A stretch of DNA of 64,000 nucleotides from Gammaproteobacteria bacterium HGW-Gammaproteobacteria-13 (GCA_002840155.1 PGZH01000004.1:310001-374000); one strand, 5' to 3'. Shown: positions 17,998 to 27,797, counted from the stretch's first letter. Notes: generated by a model from the letters alone, not told the origin. Made by a program: numbers and translations.

Positions 17998-18348
17998 GCG
18001 GCAAGGCAACGAAGATACAAAACAAACCGGAGTCCTCGACTCCGGTTTTTTTATGTTCAGCACATCCATGTGCTTCTCCCCCTTGGGGCTTACGCGCAAA
18101 AATGCTCCTGGCGTTTTTGTGGCCTGCCATCCATGGCGGCCACCCTACGGGCCGTCGCTACGCGACGTTAACACTGGCTCCCGGCCATTGTTTTATGTCT
18201 TGCAGCACGCACCAGAATGACCAATCAGGCAGCTTGATTGGGTAGCAACACGCGCGCCTATAACGGCGGGTAATCCTTGTGAGCCGCAGGTTGCAGCATT
18301 AGATTAGCTAATTATCTTAGGCACCCATCATAAGCAGAAGGGATAAAC
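17998..18348. other. Intergenic region with terminator and palindromes
   Basis: 351 bp. It has the SCP2 terminator (18024-18052), then a palindrome GGCC-T-GCCAT-CC-ATGGC-GGCC (18121-18141) and a close hairpin CGTCGC-TAC-GCGACG (about 18153-18167), resembling a REP-type cluster. The remainder up to the phosphotransferase start shows only the short palindrome TTAGCTAA and no open frame. Confidence 0.5.
18024..18052 (+). terminator. Rho-independent terminator after SCP2 gene
   Basis: AAACCGGAGTC and GACTCCGGTTT with a 3-nt CTC loop, followed by a T run; 27 bp after the stop codon. Confidence 0.92.
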
Positions 18349-19416
18349 ATGGCGCTTACTGACCAGTCCACCCGTATCCGCGAAGGCGAAGAACTCGACG
18401 CCGCGGTCATCGACCAGTACCTCAAGGCGCATATCCCCGGTCTGACGGGCGAGCCACGCATCAGCCAGTTCCCCGGCGGCGCCTCGAACCTGACCTACCT
18501 GCTGGAATACCCGGACAAAGAATTCGTGCTGCGCCGCCCGCCCTTTGGCCATAAGGCCAAATCCGCTCACGACATGGGCCGCGAGTACCGCATCCTCAAT
18601 CAGCTCAACGCCGGCTTTCCCTACTGCCCGAAAGCCTACGTGCACTGCACCGACGAGTCGGTGATCGGTGCCGAGTTCTATGTGATGGAGCGGGTCAACG
18701 GCATCATCCTGCGCTCAGACATGCCAGCCGAGCTGAACTTCAGCGCCGAGCAAACCCGCGAGCTGTGCAAGAGCTTTATCGACAAGATGGTCGAGCTGCA
18801 CAACGTCGACTATCAGGCCTGCGGCCTGGGCGACCTGGGCAAACCCGAAGGCTATGTGCAACGCCAGATCGGTGGCTGGAGTGATCGCTACGACAAAGCC
18901 CTGACCCCCGACGCACCCTTGTGGGAACCGGTCAAAGCCTGGCTCAAGGACAAGATGCCAGCCGACCACCACAAGCCTGGGATCGTGCATAACGACTACC
19001 GCTTCGATAACGTGATTCTCAACCCGCAGAATCCAAGCCAGATCATCGGTGTGCTGGACTGGGAGCTGACCACCATCGGCGATCCGCTAATGGACCTGGG
19101 CAACACCCTCGCCTACTGGATCGAAGCTGGCGACTCGGCACCGATCCAGCTGATGCGCCGCCAGCCAAGCAATGCGCCGGGCATGCTGACTCGCCAGCAG
19201 TTCGCCGACTACTACGCCGAGCGCTCGGGCATCGAAATCAAGAGCATCGATTTCTACTACACCTACGGCCTGTTCCGTCTGGCCGGCATCGTGCAGCAGA
19301 TCTACTACCGCTATTTCCATGGCCAGACCCAAGACAAACGCTTCGCGCAGTTCATACATATGAACAAGCTGCTGGAGCAGATGAGCCTGCAGGTCATCAA
19401 TAAATCGCAGCTGTAA
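18349..19416 (+). CDS. Phosphotransferase family protein (ACAD10/11-like aminoglycoside phosphotransferase fold)
   Basis: 355-aa protein with an APH/choline-kinase-like fold, the type often found beside or fused to acyl-CoA dehydrogenases. Visible: FPGGASNLTYLLEY (N-lobe nucleotide loop), the catalytic loop VHNDYRFDNVIL (about residue 211) with catalytic Asp, and LDWELTTIGDPLMDLGN (about 235) with the metal-binding DxD-like aspartates. It may phosphorylate hydroxyacyl-CoA or hydroxy-acid substrates, as shown for ACAD10/11 in animals; the bacterial role is inference. Followed by an SDR gene, separated by copy B of the palindromic element. Confidence 0.85.
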   Translation: MALTDQSTRIREGEELDAAVIDQYLKAHIPGLTGEPRISQFPGGASNLTYLLEYPDKEFVLRRPPFGHKAKSAHDMGREYRILNQLNAGFPYCPKAYVHCTDESVIGAEFYVMERVNGIILRSDMPAELNFSAEQTRELCKSFIDKMVELHNVDYQACGLGDLGKPEGYVQRQIGGWSDRYDKALTPDAPLWEPVKAWLKDKMPADHHKPGIVHNDYRFDNVILNPQNPSQIIGVLDWELTTIGDPLMDLGNTLAYWIEAGDSAPIQLMRRQPSNAPGMLTRQQFADYYAERSGIEIKSIDFYYTYGLFRLAGIVQQIYYRYFHGQTQDKRFAQFIHMNKLLEQMSLQVINKSQL

Positions 19417-19435
19417 ACGGCCGAACAGGCCTCAT

Positions 19436-19576
19436 AGAACCCATTCAAAGGCTTGCGAGCTAGAGTCATGCAAGGAAAAAACAGGCGAGGAAGCGGAGTT
19501 TACTTTTGTAAATGAGCATTCCGAGCCTGTTTTTAACGCAGCAGGGCCGACGCGCAGCAGACTTTGGATACGTTCT
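19436..19576 (+). repeat. Dispersed palindromic element, copy B (upstream of SDR gene)
   Basis: Ends AGAACCCATTCAAAG (19436-19450) and CTTTGGATACGTTCT (19562-19576) pair imperfectly. The core has AAAAACAGGC / GCCTGTTTTT (perfect), GGAA / TTCC and TTTAC / GTAAA with a TTTT loop. The TTTAC/GTAAA pair replaces TGTAC/GTACA of copies A and C, a compensatory change. Ends 20 bp before the SDR start codon. Confidence 0.85.
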
Positions 19577-19596
19577 CAATAAGAAAGGAAAATCCC

Positions 19597-20364
19597 ATGT
19601 CCAAAACCCAACTGTTCGACCTCGACGGCAAGATCGCTTTCGTTTCCGGCGCCAGCCGCGGCATCGGTGAAGCCATCGCCAAACTGCTGGCCCAGCAAGG
19701 CGCTCACGTGATCGTCTCGAGCCGCAAGATCGATGATTGCCAGAAAGTTGCCGACGCGATCATCGCCGACGGCGGTAAGGCCACCGCAGTGGCTTGCCAT
19801 ATCGGCGAAATGGAGCAGATCAGCAACGTCTTCGCGCAAATCAAAGAGCAGTTCGGCCGCCTCGACATCCTGGTCAACAACGCCGCCACCAACCCGCAGT
19901 TCTGCAACGTGCTCGACACCGACCTGGGCGCGTTCCAGAAGACCGTCGATGTGAACATCCGTGGCTACTACTTTATGTCCATCGAAGGCGGCAAGCTGAT
20001 GAAGGCCAATGGCGGTGGCAGCATTATCAACGTGGCCTCGATCAATGGCGTCTCCCCGGGTGAGTTCCAGGGCATCTACTCGGTAACCAAGGCTGCGGTG
20101 ATCAGCATGACCAAGGTCTTCGCCAAGGAATGCGCGCAGTTCGGCATTCGCTGCAACGCCCTGCTGCCAGGCCTGACCGACACCAAGTTTGCCTCAGCGC
20201 TGACCAAGAACGATGCCATCCTCAAAGTCGCCTTGCAGCGCATCCCGCTCAAGCGCGTGGCTGATCCGAGTGAAATGGCCGGCACCGTGCTGTACCTGGC
20301 CAGCGATGCCTCCAGCTACACCACCGGCGTGGCGCTGAATGTGGATGGCGGCTTTCTCTCCTGA
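19597..20364 (+). CDS. Short-chain dehydrogenase/reductase (SDR)
   Basis: 255-aa classical SDR using NAD(P)(H). Cofactor glycines GASRGIGEAIA (about residue 17), NNAA at about 92, catalytic Ser in ASINGVS (about 146) and YSVTKAA (about 161). Length and the C-terminal TTGVALNVDGGFLS are typical. Start ATG 19597 is preceded by AAGAAAGGAAAA. Lies directly after the phosphotransferase gene and the palindromic element, and before a strong terminator. Likely acts on a hydroxyacyl or keto intermediate, with the specific substrate unknown. Confidence 0.9.
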   Translation: MSKTQLFDLDGKIAFVSGASRGIGEAIAKLLAQQGAHVIVSSRKIDDCQKVADAIIADGGKATAVACHIGEMEQISNVFAQIKEQFGRLDILVNNAATNPQFCNVLDTDLGAFQKTVDVNIRGYYFMSIEGGKLMKANGGGSIINVASINGVSPGEFQGIYSVTKAAVISMTKVFAKECAQFGIRCNALLPGLTDTKFASALTKNDAILKVALQRIPLKRVADPSEMAGTVLYLASDASSYTTGVALNVDGGFLS

Positions 20365-20379
20365 GAAAAACTGTCCACT

Positions 20380-20409
20380 AAAAAAGGCGACCCAAGGGTC
20401 GCCTTTTTT
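20380..20409. terminator. Bidirectional terminator after SDR gene
   Basis: GGCGACCC and GGGTCGCC with a 2-nt AA centre, flanked by A6 and T6; between convergent genes. Confidence 0.92.
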
Positions 20410-20423
20410 ACATCCACTGACAG

Positions 20424-21071
20424 TTACTGCCAGTCTTTCAACGCCTGCTTGGCCGCCGGGTTCATCGGTTCAGCAAGCAAACCGGCGGGCGTCAAGTTGA
20501 TGCTGTACACCGCCTCATCAGCCAGCGGCAGGTAAGTCACCCGACGCGCCTGCGGATCGAAGATAAACAGATCATGCTGGCCCAGCCGCAGCCAGCGCCA
20601 CAGATCGATGCCGTAAGGGCTGCGCGCCAGTTCGACACGTGTGTGCTGCGCCAGGCTCTGCTGCTCGATGGAGAGAAAACGCCCCGAGAGTTTTTCCAGG
20701 CGATAACCCGGTTGTAGACCGATCAACGCAGCCAGGCCCTTCCATTGCAGAAAGCGCGCATCCAGCTGCCAGAGATCGCCTTCCATGGTCAGCGTGCGCT
20801 CACGGCCGCCCTCCAGCACACTGACGCGATACAGCGGGCCGTCCGCCTTGAAGCTCAGCGTGGCCAGCGGCTTTCCTTCAGGAATGGCTGCATAGCTGCG
20901 CAAATCGTTGGCCAGCAAGCCAATCAGCGCCGCCAGGGCGAGAAATGCCAGGCCGCAAGTGCCACGCAACCAACCGAGAAACCACTGCCGATTGAACAGA
21001 ATGCGCGCCGCAATAAACGCCGCCAGTAACCCCAGCAATGCCGTTGCCCATGCCAGTCCGCCGTATTGCAT
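20424..21071 (-). CDS. Hypothetical membrane protein
   Basis: 215-aa protein I do not assign. It begins with two hydrophobic segments (about residues 6-23 and 35-55), then a soluble, likely periplasmic domain with repeated basic/aromatic beta-like segments (FKADGPLYRVSVLEGGRERTL, LWRWLRLGQHDLFIFD). ATG 21071 starts the first membrane helix; upstream in-frame codons encode unrelated-looking sequence. Pseudomonas homologues are often labelled multidrug transporter without experimental support, and nothing here looks like a transporter. Convergent with the SDR gene across a terminator and divergent from the TSUP permease. Confidence 0.72.
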   Translation of the reverse strand: MQYGGLAWATALLGLLAAFIAARILFNRQWFLGWLRGTCGLAFLALAALIGLLANDLRSYAAIPEGKPLATLSFKADGPLYRVSVLEGGRERTLTMEGDLWQLDARFLQWKGLAALIGLQPGYRLEKLSGRFLSIEQQSLAQHTRVELARSPYGIDLWRWLRLGQHDLFIFDPQARRVTYLPLADEAVYSINLTPAGLLAEPMNPAAKQALKDWQ

Positions 21072-21173
21072 CGCCGTGCATTCCTTATGCTTGAAATTGC
21101 CGGCATTATGCGCAGCTACCTGGCTGTAGAACAGCAAGAGAACACCACAATTAGACACAGGACGTGTTTTTAA

Positions 21174-21959
21174 ATGGCTTTCCCGTTTGAACTCAGTGTT
21201 GACCTGACCACCCTGGCAATTCTCGCCCTGGTCGCGTTTATTGCAGGCTTTATCGATGCAATTGCCGGCGGTGGCGGCTTGCTGACCATTCCCGCGTTGC
21301 TGACTGCCGGCCTGCCGCCGCACCTGGCCCTGGGCACCAATAAACTCAGCTCGACCTTTGGCTCGGCCGCCGCCAGCTACACCTTTTACCGGCGCAAACT
21401 GTTTGACCCCAGCCAATGGCGCAATGCGCTGATAGGTACGGCGGTCGGCGCCCTGCTGGGCGCCGCGATGGCGCAATGGCTGCCGTCGGAGTGGTTGAAC
21501 CAGTTGTTGCCAGCCGTGGTATTTGGCTGCGGTCTGTACCTGCTATTCGGCAAAACCCCGGATGCGCCGCTGCTCGCCGAGGCGCCGATTGCCAGAGGCC
21601 GGCAGTGGCCACAAAGCCTCAGCCTGGGTTTCTATGATGGGGTTGCAGGCCCGGGTACTGGCGCTTTCTGGACGGTCAGCAGCCTGCTGCTCTACCCGCT
21701 CGATCTGGTCAAGGCCAGCGGCGTGGCGCGCAGCATGAACTTTGTCAGCAATATCTGCGCGCTGACGGTGTTTATCATCAGCGGGCAAGTGGCCTGGCTG
21801 CTGGGCATCTGCATGGGCTTGGCGTTGATGGTCGGCGCGTTTCTCGGCGCGCGCACGGCGATCAAGGGCGGCTCGAAATTTATCCGCCCGGTGTTCATTC
21901 TGGTGGTCTTGGCGTTGACCGTGCGCCTAGCCTGGCAGCACTGGTTCGGGCAGGCCTAG
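21174..21959 (+). CDS. TSUP-family permease (TauE/SafE, YfcA-like)
   Basis: 261-aa inner-membrane permease of the TSUP (DUF81) family with about eight hydrophobic helices. The family motif [22 protein letters not shown] (split here: [11 protein letters not shown] then [11 protein letters not shown]) is near residue 20, and the second-half repeat [15 protein letters not shown] near 155. Members export sulfite, sulfoacetate or other organic anions. The sulfite reductase genes nearby make a sulfur role tempting, but it is not operon-linked. The 3' end overlaps the convergent nudC gene by 33 bp. Confidence 0.87.
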   Translation: MAFPFELSVDLTTLAILALVAFIAGFIDAIAGGGGLLTIPALLTAGLPPHLALGTNKLSSTFGSAAASYTFYRRKLFDPSQWRNALIGTAVGALLGAAMAQWLPSEWLNQLLPAVVFGCGLYLLFGKTPDAPLLAEAPIARGRQWPQSLSLGFYDGVAGPGTGAFWTVSSLLLYPLDLVKASGVARSMNFVSNICALTVFIISGQVAWLLGICMGLALMVGAFLGARTAIKGGSKFIRPVFILVVLALTVRLAWQHWFGQA

Positions 21960-22760
21960 GCGGCGCGCCACATAAACGTCGATCAGATAGCGGGCAATCG
22001 AACGCGAAGCCGGCAATGGCGGCAGGTCATGCACACTGAACCACTGCGCATCCTCGATTTCATCGACCTGCATAACGATATCGCCACCGGCGTATTCGGC
22101 ATGGAAGCCCAGCATTAGTGAATGTGGAAACGGCCAACCCTGGCTGCCGAGGTACTGCAGGTTGCTGATCTCGACCCCGACCTCTTCGCGCACTTCACGG
22201 GCTACACAGTGCTCGACTGATTCACCCGCTTCAACGAAGCCGGCCAAGGTGCTGTAGACCCCAGCAACAAAGCGCGGCGAGCGCGCCAGTAGAATCTCAT
22301 CGCCGCGAGTAACCAGCACAATCATGCTCGGTGAAAGCCGCGGGTAATGCTGCAGCTCGCAGCGTACGCAGTGCATCGCGCGTTCGCCCGGCACATGCTG
22401 CATCGCCCCACCGCAGCTGCCACAGAATCGATGCTGGCTGGCCCAGGTGCCGATCTGCGTGGCATAGCTGAGCAACTTGAAGGTATCGGCATCGCCCTGC
22501 AGCATAAATTGGCGCAGGCTCTGCCAGGCGCAGCCAGGCATATCGAAGGGCTGGCTCAGCTCCAGCAGGTAGACCGCATCACCATCAAAATGGCCGAGAC
22601 CATGCTCAGCGATAATCGGCAAATCCTGCTTCTTCAGCCATTCACGGGGAAATAGCACACCGTTGCTGTCCGCGAGAAAATGCTGCTTGCAGTGCGCGAC
22701 CACCCAACCACCGGGTTGCTGACTATCAAGCAGAGTGGGCTGCCAGCGTTGCATGCTCAA
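21927..22760 (-). CDS. nudC: NADH pyrophosphatase NudC
   Basis: 277-aa Nudix hydrolase that cleaves NAD(H) and removes NAD caps from RNA 5' ends. Zinc-ribbon CGSCGG ... CVRC (about residues 110-133) and the Nudix box [20 protein letters not shown] (starting about 170) are intact; [12 protein letters not shown] (about 205) matches the NADH-specific SQPWPFPxS signature with one change (P to G). The ATG overlaps the upstream HPt gene stop by 4 bp, so the two are translationally coupled. Its 3' end runs 33 bp into the convergent TSUP gene. Confidence 0.93.
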   Translation of the reverse strand: MSMQRWQPTLLDSQQPGGWVVAHCKQHFLADSNGVLFPREWLKKQDLPIIAEHGLGHFDGDAVYLLELSQPFDMPGCAWQSLRQFMLQGDADTFKLLSYATQIGTWASQHRFCGSCGGAMQHVPGERAMHCVRCELQHYPRLSPSMIVLVTRGDEILLARSPRFVAGVYSTLAGFVEAGESVEHCVAREVREEVGVEISNLQYLGSQGWPFPHSLMLGFHAEYAGGDIVMQVDEIEDAQWFSVHDLPPLPASRSIARYLIDVYVARRLGLPEPVLPG

Positions 22761-24436
22761 GTCCCCAGCGGCATGCCCAGGGCCCGCACGCTTTCTGCGG
22801 CGAGATCAAGCACGCTTGGCTGGGTTTCCGGACGCATCACCGCACCGGCTTCGAGGTAGTACTCAAGACTGCTCAAGGCATCGGCGAGGGTTTCCAGCAT
22901 CTGCTCGGACGGCATCTGCGGGGCATCGAACATATGCTGCTGGATGTAATCGGCGCAGGCACCGACCAACAACGCTGCGCGCTCCTGACCGAGGAACCAC
23001 AACCCGCCGCGCACGGCTTGCAGGCTGAACGGTACGTTGGACAGCTGCATGCGCTCGCCACCCGACTCCAGGTACGCGGTAATCGCTCGCTTGGCCAGGG
23101 CCAGGCCAGCCTGGGCCTCATCGACCACCACAATGCGTGCTTCATTAAGCTGATGCAGAGCGAAGGAATCAGCTTCTTCACCCGGCTGCGCCTGAGTAGG
23201 CCGCGTTTCACGGCGCTCGCCGCGCTCCAGGCTGGCAACCATGCCTTCAACGTACAGCACGGCATCGGCCAGCTTGTGCAGCTCCTGAGGCGCTGGGGCA
23301 CTCTCCTCACTCCAGCTGGCAACGATTTGCAGCTGAGCGTTAAGGGAGTTACCAGCCGAACTCAGGCCGACCATGCCGAGAGTCTTGCTCAGTTTGCCGA
23401 GCAGGGCGTGCAGGCTATTGAGGCTGTCGCTTTGCAGGGTGCCACGCTCGATCAAGTCGAGCATGTCCTTGACGCTGTTGAGCTCTTCACGGATCGCCGA
23501 GCTCAGCGAACGCATGACCGCCTGCCCAGGCCCTGCCAGACGCTGGTATTCCTCTTCCAGCAGGTGATCGGTAAAGGGCAGCGGCGTCAGGCCGAATACT
23601 TCACTGAGGGCTGTTGCCAGCGGCCCACGGCTGTCCGCCAGGGCCACCAGGTAGAGCAATTCTTTGAGCAGACCACGAGGCGCTTCGTACTGCCCATTGA
23701 CCAGCATCTGCTTGAGTTCGCGGTCAATCCGCGAGAACAGCTGTTTACGCGATTTGCGCGCCAGCAACTGCCCCTCAACCTGCGCCTCAACGGCCGCCGC
23801 GCCGACCCAGCACAGGCGACCGCGCGGCTCGTTGGCAAACAGGTTATCGAGCCGCGTCAGTGCGCGGCCCATCAGTTTGAGGCTGGCCTGCGGGTTCTGC
23901 TCACGGATAAAGCCCAGCAAACCCACTTGATACATGTGGCGCAGACGGCGCCCTTCACTTTCACGCGCCGCACCATCAACCGATGGTGGCGAGGTACGCG
24001 GGCGAGCGTGATCAAGGCGCACACTAAAGAAGAAGCTTTCCGGCAAGGCGGGCTGACCGCCCGCCAGACGTAGATCGTTGATCGCCGGCAGCAGCAGCTC
24101 CGGCATTTCCTGGCGATGCGCCTCAACGTTTTCCAGATAGCGGCGCAGTACGTGCAGCGCGTTGCTCAGCGCGGAAAGCTGTACATCACGCTCTTCACCG
24201 GCACCGGCGGGAATGTCGGTGGCCTGGTCCAGCACTTCCTGGGCCAGCAGCTCGGCACCGGCCAGCTCGATCAGGTTCAGCGTGCCGCGTACCTGATGCA
24301 GGTTTTCCACGGCTTGCTGCAGCAGGCTGCCGTTGTGACGGTCGGCGATAAAGTGTTCGAGGCTCGACTCTGCCTCTTCCATGGTGGTGAACAGTTCATC
24401 GCGCACCAGATTAAGCGACGTGGCTCCAGAAACCAT
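22757..24436 (-). CDS. HPt-domain protein resembling the N-terminal part of ChpA/PilL
   Basis: 559-aa cytosolic, helix-rich protein. The N terminus carries an HPt-like module: [20 protein letters not shown] with the phosphoacceptor histidine at about 47, close in wording to the first HPt of the pilus chemotaxis kinase ChpA (HQVQGTLQMVE, from memory). The rest continues as ChpA-like helical bundles, but there is no histidine kinase, CheW-like or receiver domain. It is coupled to nudC (4-bp overlap) and preceded by a crotonase gene 50 bp upstream. It could be a phosphorelay partner or sink; no function is established to my knowledge. Confidence 0.8.
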   Translation of the reverse strand: MVSGATSLNLVRDELFTTMEEAESSLEHFIADRHNGSLLQQAVENLHQVRGTLNLIELAGAELLAQEVLDQATDIPAGAGEERDVQLSALSNALHVLRRYLENVEAHRQEMPELLLPAINDLRLAGGQPALPESFFFSVRLDHARPRTSPPSVDGAARESEGRRLRHMYQVGLLGFIREQNPQASLKLMGRALTRLDNLFANEPRGRLCWVGAAAVEAQVEGQLLARKSRKQLFSRIDRELKQMLVNGQYEAPRGLLKELLYLVALADSRGPLATALSEVFGLTPLPFTDHLLEEEYQRLAGPGQAVMRSLSSAIREELNSVKDMLDLIERGTLQSDSLNSLHALLGKLSKTLGMVGLSSAGNSLNAQLQIVASWSEESAPAPQELHKLADAVLYVEGMVASLERGERRETRPTQAQPGEEADSFALHQLNEARIVVVDEAQAGLALAKRAITAYLESGGERMQLSNVPFSLQAVRGGLWFLGQERAALLVGACADYIQQHMFDAPQMPSEQMLETLADALSSLEYYLEAGAVMRPETQPSVLDLAAESVRALGMPLGT

Positions 24437-24486
24437 GAGCTATTGCGCCTCCCGCGTCGGTGATAAAAACAGGTGGAAGGACAGCA

Positions 24487-25308
24487 TCAGTCAGCGAACT
24501 CCGGTTTCTGCTTGCTCATATGAGCCGTCATGGCCACTCGCAGATCCGCCGATTGCAGCATGGCGGCGTTCCAGGTGGCGATATATTCCAGGCCGTCATC
24601 GACCCGGTGATCACGCATATAGCGAATCATTTCCTTGGTGCCACGAATCGCCACCGGCGACTTGCTGGCAATCTCACGGGCAATGCCCATCACGCCATCA
24701 AGCAGTGCATCGGCATCGGCGTAAGTGCGGTTGACCAGGCCAATGCTGCGGGCTTCTTCACCATCGATGGTGCGACCGGTAAAGGCCAGTTCGCGCATCA
24801 TGCCGTCACCGATAATGCGCGGCAGACGCTGCAGGGTGCCAACGTCGGCGGCCATGCCGATGTCGATTTCCTTGATCGAGAACTGCGCATCAGCCGTCGA
24901 GTAACGCATGTCACAGGCCGAGATCAGATCAATCGCGCCACCCAGGCAATAGCCTTGAATGGCTGCAAGCACCGGCTTGCGGCAATTGTCCACGGCATTG
25001 AACGAGGCTTGCAGTTCGAGAATCTTGCGCCGCAGTTTTTCGGCATTACGGCCAACATCCGGGCCCAGCTGGCTGCCGACGGAGGCCAGCATCATCAGGT
25101 CGATGCCCGAAGAGAAATGCTTGCCCGCACCGGAGATCACCACTGCGCGCACTTCATCGGTGGCGTCGATCCAGCGGAAAATCTCGATGATCTCGCTCCA
25201 GAAGTCCGCGTTCATCGCGTTGACTTTTTCCGGGCGATTGATCACCACATGGGCGACCTTATCTGCCAACACGACATTAAAGGCTTTGTAGTCGGACACG
25301 GCAGTCAT
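24487..25308 (-). CDS. Enoyl-CoA hydratase/isomerase (crotonase family)
   Basis: 273-aa crotonase-fold protein. The oxyanion-hole segments are visible: SGAGKHFSSGIDLMML (about residue 63) and IQGYCLGGAIDLISACD (about 110), with the acidic DIGMAADVGTLQRLP loop (about 145) corresponding to the catalytic region of dienoyl-CoA isomerases (ECH1-like). The Asp in that loop favours delta3,5-delta2,4-dienoyl-CoA isomerase over plain hydratase. First gene of the probable operon crotonase - HPt protein - nudC. No beta-oxidation genes lie beside it. Confidence 0.87.
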   Translation of the reverse strand: MTAVSDYKAFNVVLADKVAHVVINRPEKVNAMNADFWSEIIEIFRWIDATDEVRAVVISGAGKHFSSGIDLMMLASVGSQLGPDVGRNAEKLRRKILELQASFNAVDNCRKPVLAAIQGYCLGGAIDLISACDMRYSTADAQFSIKEIDIGMAADVGTLQRLPRIIGDGMMRELAFTGRTIDGEEARSIGLVNRTYADADALLDGVMGIAREIASKSPVAIRGTKEMIRYMRDHRVDDGLEYIATWNAAMLQSADLRVAMTAHMSKQKPEFAD

Positions 25309-25538
25309 CCTCAGCTGGGGCGCAAGCGCACAATGAAAATCTTCTTATGCTAAAAATCGAGCAACTATAACAACCAACCGACAAATGTCGATGCTGGCCA
25401 CTGTGACGCAGCCCACGTCATCAAAGTTAAGCTCAATTTTTACTTATCGGCGATAAGCGCTTGATCTACTGAGAAAGACTGGCGGCAACCGATGAATAAC
25501 ACCGGTGCCGCCTAGCAAAGCTGCAAGCCAGAGCAGGG

Positions 25539-27797
25539 TCAGGCCTTGATGCAGTCCACGGTATAGACACCTTCCTCACGCTGCAGGCCATGCACATCGG
25601 CATCGAAACCGGGGAAGCTGCGGTCAAAGGTACGGGCAAAGTCCAGATAATCGATGATCGAGCGGGTCTGCGCAGTAAAGCGCTCGCCCGGCATGATCAA
25701 CGGAATACCTGGCGGATATGGCACCAGCATCACCGCGGCAATGCGGCCTTCCAACTGCTCAATCGGCACCGCCTCGACTTCACCACGCACCAGTTGGTTA
25801 TAGGCATCGGCAGGCTTGATCGCTACTTCCGGCAGCACCGTGTACATACGCTTGAGCGCCTTGGCCGTGGCGTTCTCGCGGTAACAGGTATGCAAGGCAT
25901 CGCACAGGTCGCGCAGGCCCATCCCTTGATAGAAGGTCTTGCCAGCCTGGGCAATCGAGGGCAACACATCGCTTAACGGCAGGTTGGCATCGTAGCTGCG
26001 TTTGAACTCCAGCAGCTCGGTCAACAGCGTGCTCCACTTGCCCTTGGTAATGCCCATGGAGAACAGCACCAGGAAGGAATACAACCCGGTCTTCTCTACT
26101 ACCAGGCCACGCTCCCAGAGGAACTTGCTGACCACTGCGGCCGGAATGCCGCGCGCGTCCAGCTTGCCATCGGCGGTCAGCCCCGGCGTTACCAGGGTCA
26201 CTTTGATCGGGTCGAGCAGCACGTAATCTTCGGCAACATCACCAAAGCCGTGCCAATCAGCTTGCGGCTGTAGCAACCAATCCTGGGTCACCACATCATC
26301 GGTGCCTTCGGCCTTGGCTGGCTGCCAGATGCTGAACCACCAGTCGTCGCTGCTGAGGTTCTGCCGCAGGTTGGCCAGGGCGCGGCGGAAACTCAGGGCC
26401 TCATCGAAGGTTTCCTGAATCAGCGAGCGCCCTGCCGGCCCTTCCATCATCGCCGAAGCCACATCCAGCGAGGCAATGATGCCGTACTGCGGCGAGGTGG
26501 AGATGTGCATCATAAAGGCTTCGTTGAAGCGATCCCGATCCAGTTGACGCACACCGCCATCCTGTACATGGATCATCGAGGCCTGGCTAAAGGCCGCCAG
26601 CAACTTGTGGGTGGAGTGAGTAGTGAACACCAGCGGCGCCTTCTCGGTGCGCGCGGTGCCCATGCCGTAACGCCCGGCATAGAACTCGTGAAACGCCGCA
26701 TAGGCGTACCAGGCCTCGTCGAAATGCAGCACTTCGACGCTATTGCCCAGGGTCTGCTTGATCAGTTCGGCGTTGTAGCAGAGGCCGTCGTAGGTCGAGT
26801 TGGTCACCACCACCAGCTTGACCATCGCGCCGCTGCTGTTCGGTAAACGGCCACGCGCCAGCGGGCTGGCATCGATCTTCGCCTGAATCGACTCACGGCT
26901 GAATTCGCTCAGCGGAATCGGCCCGATAATCCCCAGCTCGTTGCGCTCCGGGCACAGGTAGAGCGGAATCGCGCCGGTCATGATGATCGAATGCAGGATA
27001 GATTTATGGCAATTGCGATCCACCAGCACCAGGTCATCGCGGCCGACCATGCTGTGCCAGACGATCTTGTTGGCCGTCGAGGTGCCGTTGATCACGAAAT
27101 AGGTGTGATCCGCGCCGAAGTTACGCGCCGCGCGGGCCTCGGCTTCGGCCAGTGGGCCGGTGTGATCAAGCAGCGAGCCCAGCTCCGGCACCGATACAGA
27201 GAGGTCAGAACGCAGAGTGTTCTCGCCGAAAAACTGGTGAAACGCCTGCCCCACCGGACTCTTGCGATAGGCCACGCCGCCGCCATGGCCGGGTGTGTGC
27301 CAGGAATAGTTGGACTGTGCAGTGTGCTGCACCAGCGCCTTGAAGAATGGTGGCAGCAGGCAATCCAGATAATTGCGCGCGGCGCGGGCCACCTGACGGG
27401 CGAGGAACGGCACGGTGTCTTCGAAAAGATAGAGAATGCCGCGCAACTGGTTGAGGTCGACCATGGCCTCGGCCGGCGCGTTCTCGATGGTCACCTGCTC
27501 GCCGAGGGCAAAAATCGGCAACTGCGGCGCACGACGGCGAGCGATACGGATCAGCTCGACCATGTCCTGCAGCAGGTTCTTGTTTTCACCCGCACCTTCG
27601 GCGGCGACCAGAATGCAGGCCAGGCCATGGTGGGTGGAGGCAACGATGCGCCCCTCGGCGGAGCTGGCGGTGGAAAGAATGCTGAAGCCGTCCTGCTCCA
27701 GTTCTTGGGCGATGGCGCGAACCCGGTCACCGGCCACGGTATCGGCCTTGATGTCACGGTGCACGATCAGGACGGGGAACTTAAGGTCTTTATACAT
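25539..27797 (-). CDS. ldcA: Lysine/arginine/ornithine decarboxylase, LdcA-type
   Basis: About 752-aa PLP-dependent Orn/Lys/Arg decarboxylase class I. N-terminal wing domain (MYKDLKFPVLIVHRD), large PLP domain with TPGHGGGVAYRKSPVG, FDEAWYAYAAFHEFY and the PLP-binding lysine in TTHSTHKLLAAFSQ (about residue 385), then the C-terminal domain. In P. aeruginosa the equivalent LdcA makes cadaverine from lysine as part of catabolism. ATG 27797 (MYKDLK) is chosen over 27821 because it matches the family start. No transporter or antiporter gene lies beside it; the 230 bp beyond its stop contain no gene I can see. Confidence 0.93.
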   Translation of the reverse strand: MYKDLKFPVLIVHRDIKADTVAGDRVRAIAQELEQDGFSILSTASSAEGRIVASTHHGLACILVAAEGAGENKNLLQDMVELIRIARRRAPQLPIFALGEQVTIENAPAEAMVDLNQLRGILYLFEDTVPFLARQVARAARNYLDCLLPPFFKALVQHTAQSNYSWHTPGHGGGVAYRKSPVGQAFHQFFGENTLRSDLSVSVPELGSLLDHTGPLAEAEARAARNFGADHTYFVINGTSTANKIVWHSMVGRDDLVLVDRNCHKSILHSIIMTGAIPLYLCPERNELGIIGPIPLSEFSRESIQAKIDASPLARGRLPNSSGAMVKLVVVTNSTYDGLCYNAELIKQTLGNSVEVLHFDEAWYAYAAFHEFYAGRYGMGTARTEKAPLVFTTHSTHKLLAAFSQASMIHVQDGGVRQLDRDRFNEAFMMHISTSPQYGIIASLDVASAMMEGPAGRSLIQETFDEALSFRRALANLRQNLSSDDWWFSIWQPAKAEGTDDVVTQDWLLQPQADWHGFGDVAEDYVLLDPIKVTLVTPGLTADGKLDARGIPAAVVSKFLWERGLVVEKTGLYSFLVLFSMGITKGKWSTLLTELLEFKRSYDANLPLSDVLPSIAQAGKTFYQGMGLRDLCDALHTCYRENATAKALKRMYTVLPEVAIKPADAYNQLVRGEVEAVPIEQLEGRIAAVMLVPYPPGIPLIMPGERFTAQTRSIIDYLDFARTFDRSFPGFDADVHGLQREEGVYTVDCIKA

